DNA of 64,000 nucleotides from Siphonodentalium dalli (Eukaryota > Mollusca > Scaphopoda > Gadilida > Siphonodentaliidae): NCBI GenBank assembly GCA_032622095.1, contig CP136068.1:163139465-163203464 (forward strand), read 5' to 3'. The first letter of the stretch is position 1. Each line of letters opens with the position of its first letter. The position numbers and the translations under genes are program-made. The notes below the pieces were generated by a model that did no database searches, had not been told where the DNA came from, and saw only the letters and a program-made list of their open reading frames with translations. Below are positions 22,674 to 35,271 of the stretch, piece by piece.

Positions 22674-23213
22674 CACAGAATCATCCATGCGTAATACGTC
22701 TGTTAAACGATCACATAATCATCCATGCGTAATACGTCTGTTAAACGATCACAGAATCATCCATGCGTAATACGTCTATTAAACTATCACAGAATCACCC
22801 ATGCGTAATAGGTCTATTAAACGATCACAGAATCATCCATGCGTAATACGTCTATTAAACGATCACAGAATCATCCATGCGTATATACGCGTAATACGTC
22901 TATTAAACGATCACAGAATCATCCATGTGCAATACGTCTATTAAACTATCAGAGAATCATCCATGCGTAATACGTCTATTAAACGATCGCATAATCATCC
23001 ATGCGTAATACGTCTAGTAAATGATCACATAATCATCCATGCGTAATATGCCTGTTAAACTATCACAGAATCATCCATGCGTAATACGTCTATTAAACGA
23101 TCACAGAATCACCCATGCGTAATACGTCTATTAAACGATCACAGAATCATCCATGCGTAATATGTCTATTAAACTATCACAGACTCACCCATGCGTAATA
23201 CGTCTATTAAACG
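22674..23213. repeat. 38-bp minisatellite, second block (~14 units)
   Basis: This block repeats, with few differences, the last ~540 bp of the main block, including an odd unit with TATATACGCGTAATACG (22,250 and 22,885). It is therefore a segmental duplication of array plus unique block with a 633-bp period. Confidence 0.9.
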
Positions 23214-23306
23214 ACCACAAAAGCTCATAACGAAAACGCTCTTTATTATCTACCAGTTGGGCGATGGAAGCGTGGACGCTCTCTGTAGAGAGATAGAGAG
23301 GGATAT
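23214..23306. repeat. Unique block, copy 2, right edge of the minisatellite
   Basis: Second copy of the 93-bp block at 22,581-22,673, followed by non-repeated sequence (GTTTATTTTCGTGACATAAC). Confidence 0.9.
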
Positions 23307-23420
23307 CGTTTATTTTCGTGACATAACAGTTGTAACACTTAATAAAAGAGAACCCATTCTTTTCAACAGGACCACGGGACCTACAAGCCATGTTTCAAGT
23401 GTGTAACATATGTGCTGTGT

Positions 23421-23821
23421 TTAACCCTTTACCCAACAGAAGGGCCCTGTGCCAATGCATTCTCTTATATATGCGAGTCGACCATAGGTCGCCTCGCATA
23501 TATAAGAGAATGCATTGGCTTAACACATTAAAAATTATAAAATTGTTAAAGAATGTAAGAAAAAATGGTAAAAAGTGTTAAAAAAAAGTATTTTTTTAGG
23601 CCAATGCATTCTCTTATATATGCGAGGCGACCTATGGTCGACTCGCATATATAAGAGAATGCATTGGCACAGGGCATAACTGCAACTATCACAATGTTGT
23701 CAAGGAGCCGGTTCCAATGATATCCATATTTGTATGGTTCTATTGAGACAGACCGAAGATATTTTAGGCTGTTGAAGCTTTATTTGGCCGGTTTTGGCCG
23801 GTTTGTTGGGTAAAGGGTTAA
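23421..23821 (+). mobile_element. TTAA MITE (M1) copy 2
   Basis: About 401 bp bounded by TTAA. Starts TTAACCCTTTACCCAACAGA and ends TTGTTGGGTAAAGGGTTAA. It holds two opposite palindromes, an A/T-rich spacer between them and the GGCCGGTTTTGGCCGG subterminal block. Confidence 0.85.
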
Positions 23822-25655
23822 AGAAAAACATTCGGGCTGTTTTAGAAATAAAAATTCATCAGCAAGTCAAATATGAGGAATGGATCTATAATTCCATAAG
23901 GACAGTATATTTTTATACAATGGCAGCTTTAATTCCAGTAATATATATAATTCAGAAGCAAATATTATTATGTGTATTTTGGAGCATAAACCGACAAGTG
24001 GCTTTAATTTGTTGTGGCGATTTTAAAGTTGCTATGTCCGACATCACACCATAAAGCCACCAGTTCTACGTTTTTTTTATACCAGAAAATAATTAGATTG
24101 AACCATGCGCCCATTCATATGAGGTTATTTTTTTGCCCTACATAAACTTCTAGAAGAGAAGTTTTAGCACGTTTTGAAATTTTGTCAGCCTGCAGCAAAA
24201 TTGCCAATGATCGTTTCTGATAAAGAGCGTCTGTGTTACCGTCGTCCAAAAAGTTATATATTATGAAGAGCGTTCTCAGTTCTGATCGATTTTAATCGTT
24301 TTCAACGTAAAACTGATGGATGTTTTTGTGGAATTTTGCGATGCTTGTGTCATACAAATATGAGGATTGGAACTATGCAGCTTCAATTCCAGTAATACAT
24401 ATAGGGCGCGTTCACGTACTCGCAAATTTGCAAGGCATTTTTTGCAGGCTTTTCGGTATATAAAGCTACAATGTGCCAGAACTGAATGCTAAAATGCTAA
24501 TAAAATGAATTTATACCGCAGCTAACTACATTAGAAGTACAAATCGTGGTTCCACAATATACAGCGATACCATCGAAATTTGCCTGTAAATAGCATGCTG
24601 CAATTATCTCGCAATAATTAATCCTACGTGTATTTTAAGGCAGTGTGTTAATAGCACCGACGTGTAGAGCTACCGACATTTCACTTTTCATGTCGTTAGC
24701 TTTGGAAAATATTCATTTTATATGCATGTTGCTGTTCATATATATGCGGGCACCATACGGTTTTATATGATAAAATGTCTGCAAAATATGCCGCGCAAAC
24801 TTGTAAAAACGTACCTATATAAGATATGCTTCCTTTATGAACGTACATATATAAGATATGCTTCCTTTGTGAACGTACCTATATAAGACATGCTTCCTTT
24901 GTGAAGGTACCTATATAAGATATGCTTCCTTTGGCATTGGTAAGGAATTTTGCTGCGACAAAACGCTTCGATTCATGACCGCATGATACAATCGCTCAAC
25001 ACATAGCAAACACCTTTATTGCCTGTCACCCCCCCCCCCCCACCCATTGGGACCGCCGCATCCACCTCATCATCCTCATCCATATTCATCGATACATTAT
25101 TCCAGCGTAACCGTCAAGGCCGAAACCGGACCATTTGTCAAATTCCATGCTACATAAATTAAGATCAACAGCAAGCCTCGTTTTGAGTGTCATACCCTTA
25201 AAATGTGTATATACCAAATTTCATACACCTATATTAATATATACATACATTTATATTTATTAAAGATACGGGCGGCTTTCCTTGTGGGTATATGTTTTTA
25301 AATAGTCACATCCACTAAAACCGCCATAAACAGAAATAATATATAATAGACAGATGTTGTTCTTATACCAATCATAAATATCGAGTAGATTGCATATTAT
25401 GGTCATGTTTGTATATTGGTTATGTAAACAAACATATAAAAAGTTACGTTACGATCGTTTATAGACAAACACTCGGAACGACCGTATCGTCCAAAGAAAA
25501 TATTCCGTTGCGCTGTTGAATGGGTAAATAAAATTATTGGCGCAATCAACAATCGCATTCAAATCACACCAAATTTTATTTTAATCGACCCATTCTACCC
25601 GCTGTTAGTTCAAAATGAAGCTAATCCATGTTACTTCATGATTGGGAAATTATCA
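23822..25655. other. Non-coding stretch with one short tandem repeat
   Basis: No exon recognised. A 32-bp tandem repeat lies at 24,809-24,933 and a C run near 25,028. Confidence 0.45.
24809..24933 (+). repeat. 32-bp tandem repeat, 4 copies
   Basis: Unit ACGTACCTATATAAGATATG followed by CTTCCTTTGTGA, four copies with few changes. Each unit includes a TATATAAG word that looks TATA-like, but no gene follows. Confidence 0.85.
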
Positions 25656-26052
25656 GACGGAAAACGTGTACATAATATAATTGTTCTCGCAAAGAGATGA
25701 ATATTTTTCAATCCAGTCAGTGTTTTCTCCTAACATATATATGGTAATACATACCAAATAAAGAATATTAAGATGAAACGTCTTGTGAATTGTAAGTTGT
25801 AAGCGCACAAATTAGGAGTATTTTCTCAGATATATTATGAAAACGTGTACATAATATAATTGTTATCGCAAAGAAATGAATATGTTTTCAATCGTGTATA
25901 CATAATATAATTGTTTTCGCAAAGAGATGAATATTTTTCATTCCAGTTATTATTTTCTCCTAACCTATATATGGTAATACATACCAAATAAAGAATATTA
26001 CGATGAGTTGTATTGTGAATTGTAAGTTGTAAGCGCACCAAATTAGGAGTTT
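25656..26052 (+). repeat. Tandem duplication of a ~165-bp segment
   Basis: 25,660-25,818 and 25,890-26,052 are near copies. Landmarks are ACATAATATAATTGTT, CGCAAAGAGATGAATATTT, CCTATATATGGTAATACATA and GTAAGTTGTAAGCGCAC. A partial third copy (25,840-25,885) lies between them. Confidence 0.8.
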
Positions 26053-27687
26053 TACAATCGACATACATGTAAAGCGCGCAAATCTAAATAAGGAACTGGC
26101 GCAATATCGTGACTCATCTTATAAACAATCCACTGCGCATTTTTGCGAGAAACTAAACAACAGTCGACCTGTATTTTCTCGGACACAAAACGTATTTTGT
26201 AAATAATATCGCATTCATATCATCATTATGCTATACTATTAGAATATTCTTGAGTAAATTATCATAATTTGACAATGTTATTTCCAAATTATAACCTACA
26301 GCGAAGACCGCCCATCCCTGTAATATATTAACTAATACATTAATATATTCCGTAAATGTCCCAAAATACTCGCGTATGCCTATATAGTAACAAAATCCGT
26401 TACAGATAGACACATACGCTGACCGATGTTACTCGACATAATGCAACTCAATTGTGTTAACCATGTACATACGTATCTCCTATCGCCCTCTTGTAATTTC
26501 ATAACAATGTATTGGAAATGTTTGTACCGTGGAGAGTGGCTACCTGAGTTCAAATGACTTGTGCCCCAATCCCCTTTGTGTATTTTTGCACGAATAAAAT
26601 ATGTTTAGAGTAAAAAGTAAGGAATTTTGCCAACTGATACGAGTGGGATATTATTTCATTCAAAGCATCGTTATATTTTCTTTGGATAGAACTTAATAGG
26701 CGAGATCTCAAATTACCTAGAACATGCCATGAATCCCTACCATTCATGGCTACCCCCGTAGAGATCATATTACACTCGTACAAAACCTTGGAATCTGCTG
26801 GGTGTTCTGACCCGTTCTGACAGGGAACATTATAAAATTGAACAGCCAAGAATATATTTATTTGTTATTATATGTGTAACAGGAGGTCATTCAAAATAAC
26901 AATATTGAATCATTGCATGGTGTTGGTGGTACTTGTATGCATTTCTCAAATAAATGGTTTGCAATATTTCGGTATAGAGGGTGTGTATATCTAACGAATG
27001 GCAATGGATGTAATGAACATATTATTTTATTGTATACCTCCTTGTATGAGAAGAATATATACATACATGGAAATAATATACAGAAAATGGAAATAAATCT
27101 TTATGGCTACGCCCGTAGAGATCATTCACATTTCGCGGGAATTTTGTATAAACCAATCAAACGCCGCCATTTGGTAGGCTAGTTCCAGTTAATAACAGGG
27201 AAATTTATAACATTGAACAACCAATAATATATTTATTTGTTAATATTTATTCATCAATAAACTAAGTCTTATGATTTATTTCACTCAAATAATGCAGATA
27301 CATGTGTAACAGGAGGTCATTCAAAATAAGATTGGTGGAAATCGGCGATAAAAATGTTGCTGCCCCTCCCCATTTTCTGCTCCTGACGACAACAGCGTCA
27401 CTTTAGAAATATCTAACCCGCACCAGTATCTTCCTCGTAAAAAAGACCCCTGTTAGACCCCTTTGTTGCCATCTTGATCATCCCCGTAACGTTTTATACA
27501 ACACAGACAGACATACATTCGCAAATATAGATTTAGACTATAGACTATCGTTAACACCCCTCAAGTAAACTCCGTTTTATTCACGTACTCTATATATTTT
27601 CTACCCGTCCCAACAGAACCTGATTCAAAATACATTAATATATTCATGTGTTTATGTATCATATAGCAAATTACATAGAGATTAATT
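26053..27687. other. Non-coding stretch with R1 repeat copies
   Basis: R1-like segments occur at about 26,725-26,880 and 27,105-27,250 (CCCGTAGAGATCAT). The sequence CAGGAGGTCATTCAAAATAA occurs twice (26,880 and 27,310). A fragment related to the 52.6-53.4 kb satellite lies near 27,335-27,390. No gene seen. Confidence 0.5.
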
Positions 27688-27780
27688 AATTGGTTCCGAG
27701 AATTACGTTAAATAATTCACGAGAGGCGAGAGACGTCGGCACGAAACGTCTCTCACCTCGATTAATTCTCGGAACTAATT
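27688..27780. repeat. Imperfect hairpin, ~93 bp
   Basis: AATTGGTTCCGAGAATTA pairs with TTAATTCTCGGAACTAATT, and CGAGAGACGT with AACGTCTCTC, leaving one asymmetric bulge. It could be a small foldback MITE. Confidence 0.75.
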
Positions 27781-27984
27781 GATAACTCTATTACACTTCT
27801 GCATTTGGTTCGCCAAATATGATTAAAACACGCATAATTTGTGCATGAAAGTCCCGATGTGGAGAAAGATTAACCACCAAAAATATCAATCAAGATTAGT
27901 AAGCGACAATAAATGAAATAATTCACTGGTGACATTACCATTTTCAATTAAAGACGTTTTCAATGGAAATGGCGCATAGGAATG

Positions 27985-28400
27985 TAATACATTTTTATAT
28001 TCATGTATCTATGTGCCATGTCGCAAATTACATTGTTATATTAATGTGTTTATGTATCATGTCGCAAAATACATTGTTATATTCGTGTTTTTATGTATCA
28101 TATCGCAAAATACATTGTTCTATTCGTGTGTTTATGTGTCATATCGCAACATGCAGTGTTCTATTCGTGTGTTTATGTATCCTATCGCAAAATACATTGT
28201 TATATTCTTGTGTTTATGTATCATATCGCAACATGCAGTGTTCTATTCGTGTGTTTATGTATCCTATCGCAAAATACATTGTTATATTCATGTGTTTATG
28301 TATCATATTGATTGTTATAATCATGTGTTATGCATCATATTGATATATTCATGTGTTTATGTACATTATCGTTATATTCATGTGTTTATGTGTCATATGG
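27985..28400 (+). repeat. 41-bp minisatellite, ~10 units
   Basis: The unit runs TATGTATCATATCGCAAAAT then ACATTGTTATATTCGTGTGT (41 bp, measured from four successive TCGCAA positions). The last units are shortened. One isolated unit lies at about 27,640-27,680. All three forward frames stay open across much of the array, because a 41-bp period rotates the frame. That explains the overlapping open frames without a gene. Confidence 0.9.
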
Positions 28401-29048
28401 TAAAATGTATTAGGAAATAGCTCTTGTTTCGATTAAGTTTATGGTCAAACACTAAATATTTAAGACAAGTTTACTCTTGGTTTACTAAATTTGTCTTAAA
28501 ACTTTTCGGTTAGTAGTCCAGTGCATTTATGAGAAAAAAATTCAAACCCGGAACTAATTGTAACATAATTTTTTTTGCTGGAATGAGCACATAAACCCTC
28601 TATAAACCAGATAATAAAAATAAACAAAAATCGGAAAAGGAGAAATTGGTGGATTTCGTAAAATAAATTTGGTCAAATCATCAATTTGTGGATTTTGAGG
28701 GATTTATAACTCAAATTCAAATCCAGAAGTCCTTCAATTGTCATGCCTTTTGTCGACCTCACTTTCCTGATTCCAGAACAGAAAGCCATTCCCAGATTCC
28801 CAGTATTTTTCGAGTTGTGTGCCTTCAAAAACGAGAGTTTACCTGATTTCTCGGAATGGGCCAAATTCCGATTTGATATGGTAAATTATTAAAACAACTA
28901 GAGTAAAATGAATGGCTTTTCACTGTTTTAGTAATTTTCTCACTAGTTTATACAAACAATTATGAATTTAAACATCCATTGTTAAGAAGAAAAAATAAAT
29001 AAAACAAATTATGTGTTCCATTGTATAGAGACTTAGCCTAAATAGCTT
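28401..29048. other. Non-coding stretch, nothing recognised
   Basis: Short imperfect hairpin near 28,460-28,505 (AAGACAAGTTTA / TAAATTTGTCTT). No exon seen. Confidence 0.4.
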
Positions 29049-29449
29049 TTAACCCTTTACCAAACAGAAGGGCCCTGTGCCAATGCATTCTCTTATATAT
29101 GCGAGTCGACCATAGGTCGCCTCGCATATATAAGAGAATGCATTGGCTTAACACATTAAAAATTATAAAATTGTTAAAGAATGTAAGAAAAAATGGTAAA
29201 AAGTGTTAAAAAAAGATTTTTTTTTAGGCCAATGCATTCTCTTATATATGCGAGGCGACCTATGGTCGACTCGCATATATAAGAGAATGCATTGGCACAG
29301 GGCATAACTGTAACCATCACAATGTGGTCAATGAGCCGATTCCAATGATACCCATATTTGTATCGTTCTATTGAGACAGACCCAAGATATTTTAGACTGT
29401 TGAAGCTTTATTTGGCCGGTTTTGGCCGGTTTGTTGGGTAAAGGGTTAA
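29049..29449 (+). mobile_element. TTAA MITE (M1) copy 3
   Basis: Bounded by TTAA, same orientation as copy 2, with two palindromes and the GGCCGGTTTTGGCCGG block. Slightly diverged (CCAAACAG in place of CCCAACAG at the left end). Confidence 0.85.
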
Positions 29450-30179
29450 CACGGAACTCGCGTGATGAAATGCAATATTTGAGGTAAGGTAACTCAATTG
29501 TATTTATATAAACCCATTTCGTGTATTTTTCGAGTTACTTGGGCCTCCAAAATATATAGAGTTATCTAATTAGGGAACGTCAATTTCTCATAATTAGGTA
29601 AACATCCATATTATGTAATCAGGATTGTCAAATCTACAAAATGGATATAAAATCGAATGATTAGTGAACTGGATTTGTTTCTAACAACCATGAATTAAAT
29701 ATTTTGCAAAATTTCGCAAAATTATTGCACAAAAATTCACCAATTCACCGTTCTTGTTTTGTGTTTTTTTTGGTATGTTGCCTGTAATGTGTGAATGTAC
29801 TTATACATCCAAAGAAAAACTGTGTTGATTTAGTTCCAGGTAAAACCATGTATACACTGAGCTAATACTATGTAGATGGATTGGTAGTAATGCATTGCCT
29901 ACACATGATTTTGTCTATGTGAATTTGAATTGAAAATAGAGTGACGGTGAACCATGCGATGTGATAATAGACAGGTTCTGCTTGTAACGTGTGGCGACCA
30001 GTCGTGTTGCTTGTAAGTTAAAAGTGGTATATTATAGATGCAATTAATACGGGAGAACTCAAAACAAATGTTTGCAAATAGGGAATTAGGGAAATATCTC
30101 ATTACGTAGATGGTTCATCGCATTTTGTGAAGTGAACACCACGCACCAAGCATTGTTGATAAGTTTAATTGGCAAAAAC
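29450..30179. other. Non-coding stretch, nothing recognised
   Basis: No exon, RNA gene or repeat terminus identified. The minus-strand LINE fragment to the right may fade into this stretch. Confidence 0.35.
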
Positions 30180-30600
30180 ATCCTTATAAGGACAGTATGC
30201 ATACATAATAACATATTGGTGAAGCTTGTATATCGACGAGGTGGCTTGGTATATCTAAATCTCTGGTTTGTTGCATTTTGACTGTAATAGCTCTTTGGTA
30301 AATATACAGACATGAAAACATCGTTTAGAGTTTCGGCTTTCTCTTGATCTTCGGTTATTAATGGGTTATTTATGTTAAGTTGTAGATCCGCTATTCATTT
30401 TCTTAGTTTGGATTTACTCTGAACATACCGCCAGAATGCTTTCGGGTTTTGTCGGCACTCAGAAGATATATTTGTCTCAATGTCTACTGCGCTTCGTTCA
30501 CTCTCATGTTCGCCACTTCTCGGAGTTTTTTATACTCACTGTATAGTCAGCGGTACGTATTTTCCGGTAGTGCTTATAGGCTTTTCTATTTTGTCTTATT
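30180..30600 (-). pseudogene. LINE fragment between endonuclease and RT domains
   Basis: The minus-strand translation near 30,600-30,320 contains RKAYKHYRKIRTADYTVYKK, then (frame-shifted) QNPKAFWRYVQSKSKLRK and ITEDQEKAETLNDVF. These are the linker motifs that precede the reverse transcriptase in jockey/CR1-type non-LTR retrotransposons (the 'PKxFWxYVxSK' and 'EKAExLNxxF' words). There is at least one frameshift and a stop after KLRK. The RT itself is not seen. It is a dead, truncated copy of a clade different from the 57-60 kb LINE. Confidence 0.65.
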
Positions 30601-30698
30601 ATTGATATGACATCGCCTGTAGCACACGGACAGTGTGTCACAGCTGTGTTATTGATATGACAGCGCCTGCAGCCCACGGACAGTGTGTCACATCTGTA
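30601..30698 (+). repeat. 50-bp direct duplication
   Basis: ATTGATATGACATCGCCTGT and the following bases to CACAG are repeated once with a 50-bp period. Differences are few. Confidence 0.85.
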
Positions 30699-30790
30699 CT
30701 GTTGTCTTGGTCGTCGGAAATAATCTCAAAGTTGCAGGCTAGTTTTAATTATACTGTCTACTTATGGTGGCTCTCTTTTGAAGTGATGGA

Positions 30791-31190
30791 TTAACCCTTT
30801 ACCCAACAAACCGGCCAAAACCGGCCAAATAAAGCTTCAACAGCCTAAAATATCTTCGGTCTGTCTCAATAGAACCATACAAATATGGATATCATTGGAA
30901 CCGGCTCCTTGACCACATTGTGATAGTTACAGTTATGCCCTGTGCCAATGCATTCTCTTATATATGCGAGTCGACCATAGGTCGCCTCGCATATATAAGA
31001 GAATGCATTGGCCTAAACAAAATCTTTTTTTAACACTTTTTACCATTTTTTCTTACATTCTTTAACAATTTTATAATCTGTAATGTGTTAAGCCAATGCA
31101 TTCTCTTATATATGCGAGGCGACCTAAGGTCGACTCGCATATATAAGAGAATGCATTGGCACAGGGCCTTTCTGTTGGGTAAAGGATTAA
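30791..31190 (-). mobile_element. TTAA MITE (M1) copy 4
   Basis: Same orientation as copy 1. Bounded by TTAA, with the right end mutated to AAAGGATTAA. Both palindromes are present. One has a CCTAAGG centre in place of CCTATGG. Confidence 0.85.
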
Positions 31191-31213
31191 ATTATAAGAA
31201 ATAACTTGTTCGA

Positions 31214-31788
31214 TTAAAGGGATACTGTACCCAAATGTTGTTGTTGTTGGTTTCTTTAGACTCTGAGTTGTAGATTAAGGTAACCAGATTTCCATTATTT
31301 GAAAGTCTGTTGAGTACGAAGTAATGTTACGGATGGCAGATTAGCCGGAATGGGAAAATACCAATTGTCGTTGTAGAGTAATTTTTGGACAGTTTTCAGG
31401 CAAATGTATGAACTAAATGTTATATTATATGCATACTAGCCACATATACTCATTAAGTCATTGTATAGTCACTAGTCAGTGAGTGGCTTGAGTTCACATC
31501 CAGTATTAACATAATTGTTTTACACGATCAGGTGTGCCACGTTTTGCCCCATTCACTATCCGTGAATTATTTTGATTACGTCTTGTACACGGAAATTCGT
31601 AATTTAATTTATGACTCCAGCCATAAATTAAATTGATATCAAATTATTAACTTTGATTTTAAGATAACCTATTAACCTGAACGTTTACAGAATACATCTT
31701 CGACTCAAATTACTAAGTTTTCTATATCGATATTATATCGTTTTTATCACCGGGAATTTATTGAAAATGGCGTACAGTACCCCTTTAA
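31214..31788 (-). mobile_element. MITE family M3, copy 1
   Basis: 575 bp with ends TTAAAGGGATACTGTAC and GTACAGTACCCCTTTAA. The reverse complement matches 39,594-40,236, including CGTAATTTAATTTATG, TACGTCTTGTACACGGAAAT and GGCAGATTAGCCGGAATG. The edges allow either a TTAA or a TA target. No ORF. Confidence 0.75.
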
Positions 31789-32864
31789 GCTTATGCAGTT
31801 ATGAGACATATTTACTATATAACACACGGGGGGGGGAAGTGGGGTGAGGAAAATAAATCCGGCACGTATGCCGGGGTGAGTGTTTGACCACCCACTAACA
31901 AGCAATTTTTTCCGCGACTAAAACAAAATTTCCTGCTTGTTTTTTTTAGTGTTTTGGCAATGAGTTGGACTTCAAAACCACTTTGAATGAGAGAAATAAT
32001 GTAATTCTAACTGGTAAACTGACTGCAGGCAGTTATCGTGTTGTATTTTGTTGCAAATTTTGAAATCCAAGATGGCCGCTGGCAGCCATGTTTTTTTGGC
32101 CGAATGACCTCAAAATGACTCATTCCTATTTACATGTCCATGTTAACATCCATGATAAATAGTATGCACAGAAATTCATATACAGCTGTTTACAGTGAAT
32201 TTCCCCCCGCAAATCTCTGTTTTAGTGTTAAAAGGGGGGGGGGGGTGGGTGTAAAAAAAATGGTCGAAAAAAAACAGCCGAAAACGGAAAAAAAATTGGC
32301 GGTGGGGGTGGGTGGGTACAAAAAATGATCGAAAGGGAAAAAATGCCATACGTGCCTGAAATGTTTTCCGACCCCCCCCCCCCCTGTATAACACGCTATG
32401 CGTTAAAGATTTTGTCTTCAACTCTTTCGGTTATAACTGCATAACCTTATTAAAAAACAAGAGTTATTTCTTAATTGAATGTTGACTGACCTTACTAACT
32501 AAGAAGAATAACGATAAAACATTTAAACTGCCAAATCATCGACACGTCCGGTGTGCTGACCTCATGTAATATAGTTCCCATGATGATGGAGATTTATGCA
32601 CAATTTAATTTAGATCGATCTGCGCACGTCAACTCTATCTGAGCGGTATTATATTTTTCAAAATGGGTGAAGAAGAATAATTCTAGAACCGAACTGGTGA
32701 ACAACACAAGTTTACACCCATTGCATGGAAGGCCTGTGTGATCGAACAAGCATACCAACTTTCTTTGAGATTCGATAACTCGTGGATTAACTAGTTGCAA
32801 TGAAGGACACACTATTTCAAAATTAGCCTGAACAAAATCTGCAAACAATACGATTTGAAAGTCA
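31789..32864. other. Non-coding stretch with G and C runs
   Basis: G runs at about 31,829-31,837 and 32,235-32,246, a GGTGGGGGTGGGTGGG tract at 32,300-32,316 and a C run at 32,372-32,384. The flanks of the G/C runs (TTATGCAGTTAT near 31,790 and ATAACTGCATAA near 32,431) are inverted, so a ~650-bp element may be present. A CCAAGATGGCCGC (YY1-like) word lies near 32,068. No gene seen. Confidence 0.5.
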
Positions 32865-33251
32865 TTAACCCTTTACCCAACAGAAGGGCCCTGTGCCAAT
32901 GCATTCTCTTATATATGCGAGTCGATCATAGGTCGCCTCGCATATATAAGAGAATGCATTGGCTTAACACATTAAAAATTATAAAATTGTTAAAGAATGT
33001 AAGAAAAAATGGTAAAAAGATTTTTTTAGGCCAATGCATTCTCTTATATATGCGAGGCGACCTATGGTCGACTCGCATATATAAGAGAATGCATTGGCAC
33101 AGGGTATAACTGTAACTATCACAATGTGGTCAAGGAGCCGGTTCCAATGATATCCATATGTGTATGGTTCTATTGAGACAGACCGAAGATATTTTAGGCT
33201 GTTGAAGCTTTATTTGGCCGGTTTTGGCCGGTTTGTTGGGTAAAGGGTTAA
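32865..33251 (+). mobile_element. TTAA MITE (M1) copy 5
   Basis: 387 bp, bounded by TTAA, same orientation as copies 2 and 3. It is shorter because the A/T-rich spacer between palindromes is reduced. The right palindrome is followed by TA (CACAGGGTATAAC), as in family M2. Confidence 0.85.
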
Positions 33252-35271
33252 ACTGAACATCCATAACAAGTTTGGTTAGAATCATGTACCAAACTGTGAA
33301 ATGCATGCGCTGACGGATTCCGGTGATACGATAAGATAAGATTCATTCGGTTAAACATACATAACAATTGATTGAACATGTTTATTGCCACCCAATTATT
33401 ACAACATAATATAAAATTAACATATCTATAGACATATTGAATGATTGTGTACATGGGATTGGAGCACAAGTTATATAACTTAAAATAGTTCCTCTCCCTG
33501 TTCACTGAATATTACACAACAAGTTTCTGGAATGGGTAACATTGTATTGAATATATTGAAAATCTTATTCCGAATATAGTCAGTATAATAATAGTGTGGC
33601 ATACGTCGCTATGGTCCCAGTTGCTGTTACCGGGAAAAAGCACGATTAATATATTCGGTCATGGGAAGCGGAAGGAATTCGAAATGTAAGCCTGGACTAT
33701 TTCAAACTGGCGCGTGTTTAATTCGTTGCTACAACAGGCCATTTAAAAAAGGTCCTTCACGGAAGTAATATATATGTTCAGGTTATTAATTATTAATTCA
33801 TTGTAAAGAGTGCAATAAAAAAAGAAATGGTTAGCACAGTCACATGGTTGTCCACATTTGCATTATGGCCATATAATTCTTAAGTTTGTCAAAGTTTAAG
33901 CCGCTGCAGTTATTTGTCAGCCTTCAGTGTAACATATTCGATCTTCTGACCTGCATTATAAAAGGGTGGTGGTTGTGCTGGAGGGGTTTAGAAGAGGGTT
34001 GTCGATACATACAGGTAAGAATGTCGTCAATAGTCGGTTTGTCCGAATTGTTTTTCGACGCTATAGCTGTGGTCGCCTTACATGCATCTTTCCATTTTAT
34101 AATCATTAATGATTTCATATGTTTATTGTTTAGAAAGGGCTGTTCAAATCGGTGTTGGTTCCAAAGCGGATAACCAGACTCGTCTGACTTTGGTTTTAAG
34201 GTATGGGGAAGAAGGTCTGTAAGATATTGGGTGGGGGGGGGGGGGGGACTTCATTTTTGATTATTTTATGCCAGGTGCGTAATTTGTGTGTAGTGCGTCT
34301 TTCACAAATAGGTATCCAACCCAGTTCAATTAGTGTCCTCTCTTAACTGAGGTCGAGCGTAACAATTGCAGTAAACTATAGGAAAACATAGTAAAGTCTT
34401 GTGTAAAACTTATGCCCACTGTGGTCCTAGAGCTATATAGAGCTATATTAGAAAAGTTATTAAATAATGTATTTTACATGTGTACACAACACTTACGACA
34501 GTATAAACGTGTATCACAGTGATAAGTATGTTGTATGTATAGAGGACCTCCAACGAGTTATGTTGGGATATAAGAATGTATGAAACGAGTTTGATAAATT
34601 TGATTCACAACGAGTCGTAACAAATCAAATCTTTAAAAGAAGCTGAAAATGCATGTAAAATGCATAGATGCACGGCGTTGGCTGAGACGCTTCACAGCCG
34701 AATACGACAGTAATGCGCGCTCTGTCTTGCGACGAAACATATAGTCCCCCAATTTGCCTCTTTGTTTTTGTGCATATTTTCGATAGTGCAACTAAGTTGG
34801 ACAATTATAGCACTTTAATGAACAAAGCAATGATTTTGCAATGTCTTGTATTGGTGTCAAGTGTGGCTTTTCTAAATAGTGTTAATCCGCGCGGTAATAT
34901 ACTTGGCGCGATGCCAAGTATCACGGGAAGCACTCGGCGATTACACACTAGTGAGAGCTAAGAAATTATATAATGGATTTTTCAATGATATTATAGGGGT
35001 TTAATATATATTAGGTATATACCCACAGGGTCAATCAATAACCAAACGACTATTTTTTGCTCCTATAAATGTTAATTGATTTGTGTCATCACTTGCAATG
35101 GTGTATTGGCGAGCGCAGTGTGTATACACCACTCATATGCGAATACCAGCCAATCCACCTCCTCCGAACCACCACACAACCGGCGCGAAATTACGAACGA
35201 ATACCGTATGCTGACGCCCCAACCAACACACACGTGCGTCCATACAGCGAAATAATGCGACGGAAACTCCA
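33252..35271. other. Long stretch without a recognised gene
   Basis: A 15-base G run lies near 34,233. A short frame at 34,827-34,961 starts with a hydrophobic, signal-peptide-like run (MILQCLVLVSSVAFLNSV) but has no homologue I recognise. No splice-bounded exon found. Confidence 0.4.

Noticed and set aside
19757-23213. CRISPR-like regular repeats
   Set aside because: Units are contiguous 38-bp tandem repeats without unique spacers, in a eukaryotic setting.
22558-23406. Duplicated frame containing KLITKTLFIIYQLGDGSVDA
   Set aside because: It lies in the unique block duplicated within the minisatellite and has no features beyond chance openness.
32855-33109. Repeated frame containing RVDHRSPRIYKRMHW, seen in several places
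   Set aside because: It is the palindrome of the M1/M2 MITEs read as protein. The same sequence recurs in both orientations with no gene context.
34713-34961. Secreted-peptide precursor with a signal-like N-terminus
   Set aside because: Only the hydrophobic run supports it. No dibasic-flanked peptide repeats, Cys pattern or splice-bounded continuation.
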